Below are positions 26,138 through 33,145 of a stretch of 64,000 bases of DNA, in pieces. The translations under genes were made by a program, and so were the position numbers. Location: the NCBI RefSeq assembly GCF_013839425.1, contig NZ_JACDNP010000001.1, forward strand, positions 1 to 64,000, written 5' to 3'. Positions within the stretch are counted from its first letter, which is position 1. Each line of letters starts with the position of its first letter. The notes beneath the pieces are model-generated. The model was given only the letters and a program-made list of their open reading frames with translations. It ran no database searches and was not told the origin of the DNA. The DNA comes from Halorhabdus salina (lineage in GTDB: Archaea > Halobacteriota > Halobacteria > Halobacteriales > Haloarculaceae).

Positions 26138-27583
26138 TTACTCGCCCCAGATCGCCATCGGCACTGCTTCGAGGACATCCGTCGCGACGAGGCCGTAGCC
26201 GCGCTCCTCGGCGGCCTGGTCACCGGCCCGACCCGTGACGTACGCGCCGAGCGACGCCGCCGGATGCGGATCGAGCGTGGCGGCGAGCGCCCCGGTAACG
26301 CCCGCAAGCACGTCACCCGTGCCGCCGACGGTCATGCCCGGGTTCCCGGTCCGGCTGATCCGCGTCCGTTTGCCGTCCGAGATCACGTCCTCGGGCCCCT
26401 TCACGAGCAGCGTCACGTCGAGTTCGGTGGCCAGTTCGTCGACGGCTGTCGCGCGTGCGTCCAGGCCGTCGGTCGATCGCCCGCCCATGCGTTCGAACTC
26501 CCCACGATGGGGCGTACAAATCAGGGTCGCCGCCGTCTCGACATCGGGCACGACTGCAAGGGGGTCAGCGTCGACGACCACCGTCCCCTCGACGTCGGCC
26601 AGGAGAGTGCGGGCGGCCGCAAGCGTCTCTTCGGCACGGCCCAGGCCCGGGCCGAAAACGACACTGTCGTGTTCGGCCGCCAGGTCGAGCACGGTCTCGA
26701 CGTTCTCGGGCGTGAACCGCTCGCCGTCGAACGATCGGACGATCAGGTTCTCGCTGTACCCCTGGATCTGGGGCGCGATCGCGTTTGGACAGGCCACTCG
26801 GACGAGGTCGGCACCCGCTCGCAGGGCGGACTGGGCAGCCAGCGCCGGCGCGCCAGTGAAGGGGCCGCCACCGACGATCAACACCTCACCGAACTCGCCT
26901 TTGTGGCTGTCTTTGGGCCGGGACAGTCGCTGCAAATCGCCGCGTTCGACGAATCGCTCTGCCCCATCGGGGATGCCGATGTCCGCGACCTCGACGGGCG
27001 CATCGAGGTCTGCCAGACCGGGTTTGGGCTTGTGGAACGTGACCACGCGGTCCGCGTCGACAGCCTTGTCGGCGAACGTCCCCGAGGCAGCGTCCAGCCC
27101 GGAGGGAACGTCGACGCTGAGGACCGTCGCGTCCGCCTCGTTGATGGCCGTGGCTGCGGTCGCGACAGGTTCGCGCAAGGCCCCGGAGATCCCGGTGCCA
27201 AGCATTGCATCGACAATCACGTCCGGATCGTCGAGATCGAACGTCATCGAGTCGGTCACGGTACGCGTTTCGATCTCTGCTCTTTGGAGAGCGTTCCAGT
27301 TCTCCCGAGAGATGTCGGTCGTGATCGAGTCCGGCTGTCCGAGGAGTGTGACCCGTGGGCTGAACTGCTTGAGAAACCTGGCAGCGACGAACACGTCCCC
27401 GCCATTGTTTCCCCGTCCGGCGACGATCTCGACGTGATCGCCCGGTTCGGCGACGTCCGTCACGGCCGCCGCGACGGCGTTACCGCTCGACTCCATCAGT
27501 TGCTTTCGCGACACCCCCAGGGCTGTGGCATTTGCGTCGATAACGCCCATTTCCGCGCCCGTGATGACGGTCCCGAAACTCAT
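26138..27583 (-). CDS. nnr: Bifunctional NAD(P)H-hydrate repair enzyme
   Basis: 481 aa, two fused domains. Residues 1-210 are the NAD(P)HX epimerase (YjeF_N) with 'GRGNNGGDVFVAARFL' and 'DVPSGLD'. Residues about 220-480 are the ADP-dependent NAD(P)HX dehydratase with 'FGPGLGR', 'DADPL' and 'GNPGMTVGGTGDVLAGVTGA'. The enzyme repairs hydrated nicotinamide cofactors formed by heat or by side reactions of GAPDH. It stands alone between an AT-rich spacer and a small acidic gene. Confidence 0.93.
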   Translation of the reverse strand: MSFGTVITGAEMGVIDANATALGVSRKQLMESSGNAVAAAVTDVAEPGDHVEIVAGRGNNGGDVFVAARFLKQFSPRVTLLGQPDSITTDISRENWNALQRAEIETRTVTDSMTFDLDDPDVIVDAMLGTGISGALREPVATAATAINEADATVLSVDVPSGLDAASGTFADKAVDADRVVTFHKPKPGLADLDAPVEVADIGIPDGAERFVERGDLQRLSRPKDSHKGEFGEVLIVGGGPFTGAPALAAQSALRAGADLVRVACPNAIAPQIQGYSENLIVRSFDGERFTPENVETVLDLAAEHDSVVFGPGLGRAEETLAAARTLLADVEGTVVVDADPLAVVPDVETAATLICTPHRGEFERMGGRSTDGLDARATAVDELATELDVTLLVKGPEDVISDGKRTRISRTGNPGMTVGGTGDVLAGVTGALAATLDPHPAASLGAYVTGRAGDQAAEERGYGLVATDVLEAVPMAIWGE

Positions 27584-27669
27584 GGCCAGTCGTTGATTCG
27601 CGGCGGGGTTAACTGTTCAGCTTTCACATATTGAAACCAGGACCGTCCGTTTTTCAGCGTCGATTCCCA

Positions 27670-27843
27670 ATGTCCACCCCCATGCCGCTGATGGCAAACG
27701 ACGACTTCTCTATCCACGATGACGACTGCGAGAAACAGGATAACGGGTGGATGCCCCTATCTGATCTTCCGGACGAAGTGACGTCGATGGACGATCTGGA
27801 GTGTGATTGCTGGGCAGAGTACGATTCGATTTCCGAGATCTGA
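27670..27843 (+). CDS. Small acidic protein, function unknown
   Basis: 57 aa from ATG 27670, very acidic, with paired cysteines near the end ('LECDCWAEYDSISEI'). Convergent with acylphosphatase, 10 bases between stops. Codon use is compatible with a real haloarchaeal gene, but the size makes it uncertain. Confidence 0.45.
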   Translation: MSTPMPLMANDDFSIHDDDCEKQDNGWMPLSDLPDEVTSMDDLECDCWAEYDSISEI

Positions 27844-27853
27844 CTGGCGGGTC

Positions 27854-28132
27854 TCAGCGTCTGATCTCGAAGCTGTCCAGTCCCGACGGCGATTCGTATT
27901 CGACATCGACGTTCTCGACTCGTGCCTGTGGACTCCCCTCGTGACAGAACTCGATCATCGCGTCGACGGCCGCCTCGGGCCCCTCGAAGACTGCCTCGAC
28001 CCGACCGTCAGTGAGGTTTTTTACCCACCCGTCGACGCCCTGTTCCCGGGCGGTCTGTTCGGTCGTCGCCCGGAAGAACACGCCCTGAACGCGTCCAGAG
28101 ACGAAGACGTGCGCCCGTCTGCGTTCGCTCAT
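27854..28132 (-). CDS. acyP: Acylphosphatase
   Basis: 92 aa, the normal length. Signature 'VFVSGRVQGVFFRATTEQ' with the catalytic Arg, followed by 'GVDGWVKNLTDGRVEAVFEG' carrying the catalytic Asn. It hydrolyses acyl phosphates such as acetyl phosphate or 1,3-bisphosphoglycerate. It lies 61 bases downstream of the glycosylase gene on the same strand. Confidence 0.92.
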   Translation of the reverse strand: MSERRRAHVFVSGRVQGVFFRATTEQTAREQGVDGWVKNLTDGRVEAVFEGPEAAVDAMIEFCHEGSPQARVENVDVEYESPSGLDSFEIRR

Positions 28133-28193
28133 AGGCGAGTGTTGAACTGTCGACCGGAAAAGCGCTCCCGTCCAGAAGCTACTATCGGTGGCG

Positions 28194-29120
28194 CTATGTG
28201 CCGCCGTTCCGGAGATGATGAAACAGGTACGTCTGGGCGTACCCAGCGTACTCGTCCCCGAGGCGCTGCCGGATCGCCCGGGATGTCTCGGCATAGGATC
28301 CCCGGTCACAGTCCGGGAAATACTCCTCGATGGTCGACTGAATCCAGGTGTCCAGTGGCACCGCTTCGAGGAAACCCAGAGAGAACAACGCCACACAGTC
28401 CGCGACTTTCTCCCCGACACCGACGAACTGTGTGAGTGAGTCGCGAGCGTCTTCGTAGGCGAGGTCGGTCGCCTCAGCCGGATGGGCCTCGCCGCCGGCG
28501 ACCATCTCCGCGCTTCGCTTGACGTACGGGGCGCGATAGCCGAGGCCGAGATCACGCAGTTGTGCCTCGGTCGCGTCTGCCAGGGCGTCCGGTCCCGGAT
28601 AAGCGTAATACCTGTCGCCGTCGAACGTGACTGACTCGCCGAAAGCGTCGGCAAGAGCACGCTGCATTTCGAAGATCCGGCCCACGCGCATCTGGGCCGA
28701 ACAGATGAACGAGATCAGCGTCTCGAAGGGGGGATCGCGGACCAGGCGCATCCCCCAGTAGCGATCGAAGGCAGCCCCAAGGAGCGGTTCGTCCGCCGTC
28801 GCCGCCCGGATCGCCGGGAGATCGTCGGCTAGTCGTAAGCGGTGTCGAAGCGTCCTGTCTGCGTCGAACGTCGCTTCCCACTGGAGCGAATCCGAAGTCT
28901 GGCGGACGCGAACGACTTCGGGACCGGAGTGGGTGTCCTCAAGTGCCCATTCTGTTTCAGGCCGGACGACGGTGACGTACCAGGCCTCGCCGGCGGACGT
29001 GCCCTCGCCCTCGTACATCCGGCCGTCATCCCGATCCCAGAGATACGACTGACCGCTCTCGACGGTCGCTTGCAGGTCGAACGGGCCGATATCACCCAGT
29101 GCCAGCGTTCCCTCGTGCAT
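28194..29120 (-). CDS. 8-oxoguanine DNA glycosylase, OGG1-type HhH-GPD
   Basis: 308 aa. N-terminal OGG-like beta domain ('VESGQSYLWDRDDG') and C-terminal HhH-GPD domain. Catalytic Lys lies in 'FVGVGEKVADCVALFSLG' and catalytic Asp in 'VPLDTWI', matching the K249/D268 pair of human OGG1 ('KVADC' and 'PVD' contexts). It excises oxidised guanine opposite C and has lyase activity in the family. Cytoplasmic base-excision repair. Divergent from the DUF555 gene. Confidence 0.85.
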   Translation of the reverse strand: MHEGTLALGDIGPFDLQATVESGQSYLWDRDDGRMYEGEGTSAGEAWYVTVVRPETEWALEDTHSGPEVVRVRQTSDSLQWEATFDADRTLRHRLRLADDLPAIRAATADEPLLGAAFDRYWGMRLVRDPPFETLISFICSAQMRVGRIFEMQRALADAFGESVTFDGDRYYAYPGPDALADATEAQLRDLGLGYRAPYVKRSAEMVAGGEAHPAEATDLAYEDARDSLTQFVGVGEKVADCVALFSLGFLEAVPLDTWIQSTIEEYFPDCDRGSYAETSRAIRQRLGDEYAGYAQTYLFHHLRNGGT

Positions 29121-29208
29121 TCGGTCACTCTCGGAAGCGGGCCCCTTTGTCGGTTTCGTGTCTCGCGAGGGGCTAACCTTCTTATCGGAGGCGATAGAAC
29201 AAATTCGT

Positions 29209-29700
29209 ATGAACTGTCGAGTTGTCGTCGAAGCGGCTGTGCCCGTCTACGACGTCGAAACACCGGACGAGGCGGTCCGCATCGCGATCTCGAAGACGGG
29301 TGAGATGCTGAATCCCGACCTCAATTACGTCGAGATCAGCATGGGCAAACGCCAGTGCCCGCATTGTGGCGACGACCTCGATCCGGCGTTTCTGGCTGCC
29401 GACGAGAGTCTGGTCGCCCTTGAACTTGAGATGACGGTCTTCAGCGTCGAACGCGACGAACACGCCGCCCGCATCGCCCGCAAAGAGATCGGTCAGCGCT
29501 TAGAGAACATCCCACTGGATGTCCTCGAGATCGAGGAAATAGAGGACGAGGATGAAGACGAAGCAGAAAGTGATGCCGAAGACGACGCTACCGACGATAT
29601 CGATGCGGAGACACCCGCGGAGACGACGACCGACGACGAAGCCGACACCTCACATGAGGACGACGTGCTCCCGGAATTCGAGGAACTCATCGACGAATAG
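29209..29700 (+). CDS. DUF555/UPF0212 family protein
   Basis: 163 aa. It begins 'MNCRVVVEAAVPVYDVETPD' and contains the zinc-like 'CPHCGDD', then 'ALELEMTVFSVERDEHAARI' typical of UPF0212. The last 50 residues are a nearly pure Asp/Glu/Thr tail, as often added in haloarchaea. Function unknown. A TATA-like CTTATCG at 29181-29187 would start transcription at the ATG. Confidence 0.85.
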   Translation: MNCRVVVEAAVPVYDVETPDEAVRIAISKTGEMLNPDLNYVEISMGKRQCPHCGDDLDPAFLAADESLVALELEMTVFSVERDEHAARIARKEIGQRLENIPLDVLEIEEIEDEDEDEAESDAEDDATDDIDAETPAETTTDDEADTSHEDDVLPEFEELIDE

Positions 29701-29951
29701 CCCCCAACGCTATTGACCCGGTGAGGCGGGCACCGAGTCGAGGGTCGGGTGTGGTGGCTGACCTCAATACGTTTTCTTCGAGCGATAATGTGGGCTGATT
29801 GGTACGTATACGTCACCGGTCACGGGTCTGCTACCGTTGCTGTGAAGCTGCAGACTGCGACGACCAGTGGCCAGCGACGGCGAAATGCGGATCCGACCAG
29901 GCCACAGCCTCACCACCGAGTGGCTGGTCTACCGCAGCCGAAAAGTCGGGT

Positions 29952-30188
29952 TCAGTCCGCAGCAGCGGAGACGCGTTCGGCGTCTTCGGACTCGAGTTCG
30001 TCAGTGATGCCGTCAGCAAGCGCAAACACAGCCGCCTTGTGGTCTGTTTTGGACTTGTGAATCGATGTCGGCTTGACGCCGAGGTCAGTATATCGTTCGT
30101 GTGTGACCGTCTCGCCTTTGTTCTCTTCGTAGTGGTCACGCACCTGGGCGAGCAGCCCATGGAGATGAATGAGCTCCTGCTTTTTCAT
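29952..30188 (-). CDS. UPF0058 family protein
   Basis: 78 aa. 'MKKQELIHLHGLLAQVRDHY' and 'PTSIHKSKTDHKAAVFALAD' are the two helical signatures of the family. A GTG two codons upstream (30194) is an alternative start. Function unknown; a second paralogue lies at 36812-37090. An AGTACT double repeat lies 32 bases upstream of the start. Confidence 0.85.
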   Translation of the reverse strand: MKKQELIHLHGLLAQVRDHYEENKGETVTHERYTDLGVKPTSIHKSKTDHKAAVFALADGITDELESEDAERVSAAAD

Positions 30189-30219
30189 GGTCACTTGCCT
30201 GTAATGATTCGAGGGTTAT

Positions 30220-30237
30220 AGTACTACTCTGAGTACT
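30220..30237. repeat. AGTACT direct/palindromic pair
   Basis: AGTACT occurs at 30220-30225 and 30232-30237, each a palindrome, 12 bases apart (about one helical turn). Possible operator of the UPF0058 gene. Confidence 0.35.
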
Positions 30238-30375
30238 GTTACCAAACGTCTCCGGAAAGCACGGCGTCCCTAACGGTTGATTTCCCATATTTATCTCTGA
30301 GTATCGGCACAATCCATTCAGTTAACTGAAACGATTGGACACCCGGTACAGCCACGCCCGACGTGGGTTGAAAAG

Positions 30376-30382
30376 TTTTTAC
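30376..30382 (+). promoter_or_regulatory. TATA-like element for aIF2-beta
   Basis: TTTTTAC centred 27 bases from the ATG at 30406, predicting a leaderless transcript. Confidence 0.4.
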
Positions 30383-30405
30383 TCGCCGGTTAATAACCAG
30401 GGAGT

Positions 30406-30810
30406 ATGGACTACGACGACATGCTCAATCGGGCCATCGAAGAGACGCCCGAGATCGACGCCAGTTCCGAGCGGTTCGATGTCCCCGATCCAGACGTGCG
30501 CCAAGAGGGCAACGTCACAGTCTACGAGAACTTCCAGGCGACGACGCGGCGGCTCTCCCGGGACGACGATCACGTGCTGAAATTCTTGCAAAACGAGCTG
30601 GGGACCAGTGGTCACATCGACGAGAGCGGGCGAGTACGCCTCACGGGCGAGTTTCGCGAGCGGCGGATTTCAACCGCCATCGACGACTACACCGATGAAT
30701 TCGTCTTTTGCTCTGAGTGTGGCCTCCCGGACACACGATTGGTCAACGAGCAGGGGGCCATATTGCTCCGCTGTGAAGCCTGCGGCGCGCGATCGGCGAC
30801 CAGCGGGTGA
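30406..30810 (+). CDS. eif2b: Translation initiation factor 2 subunit beta
   Basis: 134 aa. The aIF2-beta core contains 'NFQATTRRLSRDDDHVLKFL' and 'ELGTSGHIDESGRVRLTG'. A C-terminal zinc ribbon has two C-x2-C pairs ('CSECGLPDTRL' and 'CEACGARS'). As part of the aIF2 heterotrimer it helps deliver initiator Met-tRNA to the small subunit. Convergent with the 59-aa zinc protein, four bases between stops. Confidence 0.93.
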   Translation: MDYDDMLNRAIEETPEIDASSERFDVPDPDVRQEGNVTVYENFQATTRRLSRDDDHVLKFLQNELGTSGHIDESGRVRLTGEFRERRISTAIDDYTDEFVFCSECGLPDTRLVNEQGAILLRCEACGARSATSG

Positions 30811-30814
30811 CCCT

Positions 30815-30994
30815 CTACTGTAACTCGCGTACCGTTTCGAGATCGTGCTCGGTGCGCATGAACTCAGAGAGCCGTCGCTGTTCGTCACACGACGGACAGT
30901 TGAATGTTTCGTCAGGCGCGGGAAGGTCACGGGGCGTCGACTCCCAGTCTTTGCGACAGTCGGGACATAACAGACGGACGTACGCTTCCTCCAT
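30815..30994 (-). CDS. 59-aa double zinc-ribbon microprotein
   Basis: ATG at 30994, TAG at 30815-30817. The peptide contains C-x2-C at 'LLCPDCRKDW' and C-x2-C at 'NCPSCDEQRRLSEF', then 'MRTEHDLETVRELQ'. It resembles small haloarchaeal CPxCG-related zinc proteins that are usually missed by size filters. No function known; nucleic-acid or protein binding is likely from the fold. A perfect 7-bp inverted repeat lies nine bases upstream of the start. Confidence 0.75.
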   Translation of the reverse strand: MEEAYVRLLCPDCRKDWESTPRDLPAPDETFNCPSCDEQRRLSEFMRTEHDLETVRELQ

Positions 30995-31002
30995 CTATGC
31001 GC

Positions 31003-31026
31003 TATCATGACAGGCGAGCCATGATA
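31003..31026. repeat. Inverted repeat upstream of the zinc microprotein
   Basis: TATCATG (31003-31009) and CATGATA (31020-31026), perfect 7-bp arms with a 10-base spacer. Located where an operator or core promoter of the gene at 30994 would lie. Confidence 0.45.
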
Positions 31027-31195
31027 AGCCTTGTCACCATTCCGATGCCGTTCGGTAGCCTGCCTCCCTGTATCGCGACCTGCAGGACATGCCGTGACCG
31101 GATCCTGGCCGGAGAGAGTGACTTGTTCCGCCCAAGACAGCTGCGATATCCAGCAAAGCGTCGGGAATGATTTCAACAGTGACCAGCGGCGACAA

Positions 31196-31606
31196 TCAAG
31201 TCCCGTGGCGCTCGATCAACGAGGCGTAGTGACTCTTGTCACGAACACCGACGACCTGCTCGGCAACCTCGCCGCCCGCAAAGAGGGCGACTGTCGGAAC
31301 GCCACGCACCTGGTGCTGGCTCGCGAGCTCTTGGTGGGCGTCGACATCGACTTTCAGGACCGCCGCGTCGGTATTCGCAGCCAGTTCCTCGATAACGGGT
31401 TCGATCATCTTGCACGGACCACACCAGTCCGCATAAAAGTCGACGAGGACAGTATCGTACGCCTCGACTGAGGACTCGAACTCCCCGACACTCCCAACGT
31501 GAATCGGTTCATCGGGTACTGCGGGTTCTTTTTCGGTTGATTCGTCCGTTTTCAGCTCTTCTGTTTTCTGCGCTTTGATCTGTTCGATGTCTTCTGCGTC
31601 GCTCAT
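31196..31606 (-). CDS. trxA: Thioredoxin
   Basis: 136 aa. A 35-residue charged extension precedes a canonical thioredoxin fold: active site 'FYADWCGPCKMIEP', cis-Pro in 'VRGVPTVALF', and buried Asp in 'VLVDFY'. Cytoplasmic dithiol reductant. Divergent from an OxsR-like regulator 229 bases away; both promoters carry the same 9-mer (TTTTGAACG). Confidence 0.92.
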   Translation of the reverse strand: MSDAEDIEQIKAQKTEELKTDESTEKEPAVPDEPIHVGSVGEFESSVEAYDTVLVDFYADWCGPCKMIEPVIEELAANTDAAVLKVDVDAHQELASQHQVRGVPTVALFAGGEVAEQVVGVRDKSHYASLIERHGT

Positions 31607-31640
31607 TCGGCTACCGATACAACCCGTATGAAGTTAAGTA

Positions 31641-31649
31641 TTTTGAACG
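31641..31649 (+). promoter_or_regulatory. Shared 9-mer TTTTGAACG, copy 1
   Basis: Located 35-43 bases upstream of the thioredoxin start, overlapping its AT-rich core promoter. An identical copy is at 31803-31811 before the regulator. Candidate regulator site. Confidence 0.35.
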
Positions 31650-31802
31650 TACGAAACAATACTGCTTCAAGGGGTGTCGTCAGGTCTGTCGTCAAAACCG
31701 GCAGAATTCGCGCGTCGATGACAGCCACGTCAGCAACTGCAGAGTGTCGCTCACGCCGAAAGAGCCAACCACGAGGAGAGTGATGCACAACTCTCACAAC
31801 AC

Positions 31803-31811
31803 TTTTGAACG
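31803..31811 (+). promoter_or_regulatory. Shared 9-mer TTTTGAACG, copy 2
   Basis: Located 25-33 bases before the ATG at 31836, overlapping the expected TATA position of the regulator gene. Confidence 0.35.
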
Positions 31812-31835
31812 GAACTGCCTAATGATGAGACAGTT

Positions 31836-32207
31836 ATGTCAGCGTCGATGGTCGAATATCTCAATCAGGACATGCAGTGTGAAGGACTGCTGGAGTGTGT
31901 ACACGGACTCAAGGACCTCGACAGGGAGGTGTTCGTCACCTTGACCGAGGCCCAAGAGCCAAAGACGATCGACGAGATCGCAGCTGCGGTCGATCGCGAG
32001 CGCTCGACGGCCTACCGGGCAGTCCAACGGCTATTGCAATCCGGGTTCATCCAGAAAGAGCAAGTCAACTACGAACAGGGGGGGTACTATCACGTCTATC
32101 ATCCGACCGATCCAGACGAGATTGCCGACGAGATGCAACGCACGCTCAACGATTGGTACGCTAAAATGGGCCAATTGATCGGCGAGTTCCGCGACAAGTA
32201 CGACTGA
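31836..32207 (+). CDS. TrmB-family single-HTH regulator, OxsR-like
   Basis: 123 aa. N-terminal segment with C15 and C21 ('MQCEGLLECVHGLKDLD'), a winged HTH ('KTIDEIAAAVDRERSTAYRA'), then a C-terminal helix ('DEMQRTLNDWYAKMGQLIGE'). The layout matches OxsR, a thiol-based redox regulator of Haloferax with a conserved N-terminal Cys, though that match is from memory of the family. Divergent from thioredoxin, which fits a redox role. Confidence 0.75.
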   Translation: MSASMVEYLNQDMQCEGLLECVHGLKDLDREVFVTLTEAQEPKTIDEIAAAVDRERSTAYRAVQRLLQSGFIQKEQVNYEQGGYYHVYHPTDPDEIADEMQRTLNDWYAKMGQLIGEFRDKYD

Positions 32208-32305
32208 CGCTGGGGCGGTTCTGCCCAGTTCGGGGCTGGATGCCAGAGACAGACCGGTATATGTTTGGTCAGTGACTGTCTGGGTCCACCAAGGTCCCCC
32301 CGCAC

Positions 32306-33145
32306 ATGGTTCGTACGTTTTACGATGTGTTAGGCATCCCCGAATCTGCAACCGTCGAAGAAATTGAATCAGCGTATCGAGAACGCGTCAAGGAGACCCA
32401 TCCGGACGTCACTGACGACGAAGACGCCCACGAAACCGTCCAGCGCGTTATCGAAGCAAGAGACGTCCTCACGGACGAAGCCGAACGGTCCAAATACGAT
32501 CGGCTAGGTCACGAAACCTACGTCGGTCAGACAGTGCACGAGCCCATAGACGCCGACAGTACCGCTGCTGAACCGTCCGACAGCCCCGAAGAAACCGTTT
32601 CGACAGCCAGTGATAACAGCGAGTGGACGAACGACACGCAGACGGCTGCCGACGACTGGTGGCAAAAGCATGCCGACCAAGCGGCAGGTGGCCGGACAAC
32701 ACCGAGGGGCCGGACTGTCGGAGAACACGTCGCCGAGACAAACACGGAACGTTCCAGCTGGACGAACGGGTCCGGATACGCCGTCCGCCAGCCGACCGCA
32801 TCGAACGAACTCAACTGGAGTCGGCTCTTCCCGGGCAGCCAGTCGGCCGTGCTCCTGCTAGCAGCGTTCATCTGCTATCCAATGCTCGTCGTTTCGAGTG
32901 TCTTTCCGTCGTTCCCGCTGGTCGTCAATCTCGTCGTCAGTGCCTGTACGCTCCTCATCACAATCTATCTCGTCTCGATCCCTGAGGTAGGGACGCTCGC
33001 GTTCGGGTTCTGGAGTCTAGTGACAGTCGGGGCACTCGCCCTCGGGCATCTCGATCCGTTCTCCATCGCTGGCGTCCTCGCGATGACGGTGACGTGGGTA
33101 CCGCTCGTCCTCTCACTGGCCGTCTTCGCCCTCGTGAGACCCTGA
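32306..33145 (+). CDS. Membrane-anchored J-domain protein
   Basis: 279 aa. Residues 1-65 are a J domain with the HPD motif ('KETHPDVTDDED') and 'RSKYDRLG'. A long polar, Ser/Thr/Asp-rich linker follows, then three to four hydrophobic helices from about residue 180 to the end. It would recruit and stimulate an Hsp70 (DnaK) at the membrane; it lacks the zinc and substrate-binding domains of DnaJ. Its 3' end overlaps the convergent menD gene by 33 bases. TATATG at 32258-32263 is a likely TATA box. Confidence 0.85.
   Translation: MVRTFYDVLGIPESATVEEIESAYRERVKETHPDVTDDEDAHETVQRVIEARDVLTDEAERSKYDRLGHETYVGQTVHEPIDADSTAAEPSDSPEETVSTASDNSEWTNDTQTAADDWWQKHADQAAGGRTTPRGRTVGEHVAETNTERSSWTNGSGYAVRQPTASNELNWSRLFPGSQSAVLLLAAFICYPMLVVSSVFPSFPLVVNLVVSACTLLITIYLVSIPEVGTLAFGFWSLVTVGALALGHLDPFSIAGVLAMTVTWVPLVLSLAVFALVRP

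Noticed and set aside
26264-27634. 456-codon plus-strand frame opposite nnr
   Set aside because: Antisense of a well-recognised enzyme in GC-rich DNA; composition is typical of a shadow frame and no motif is present.
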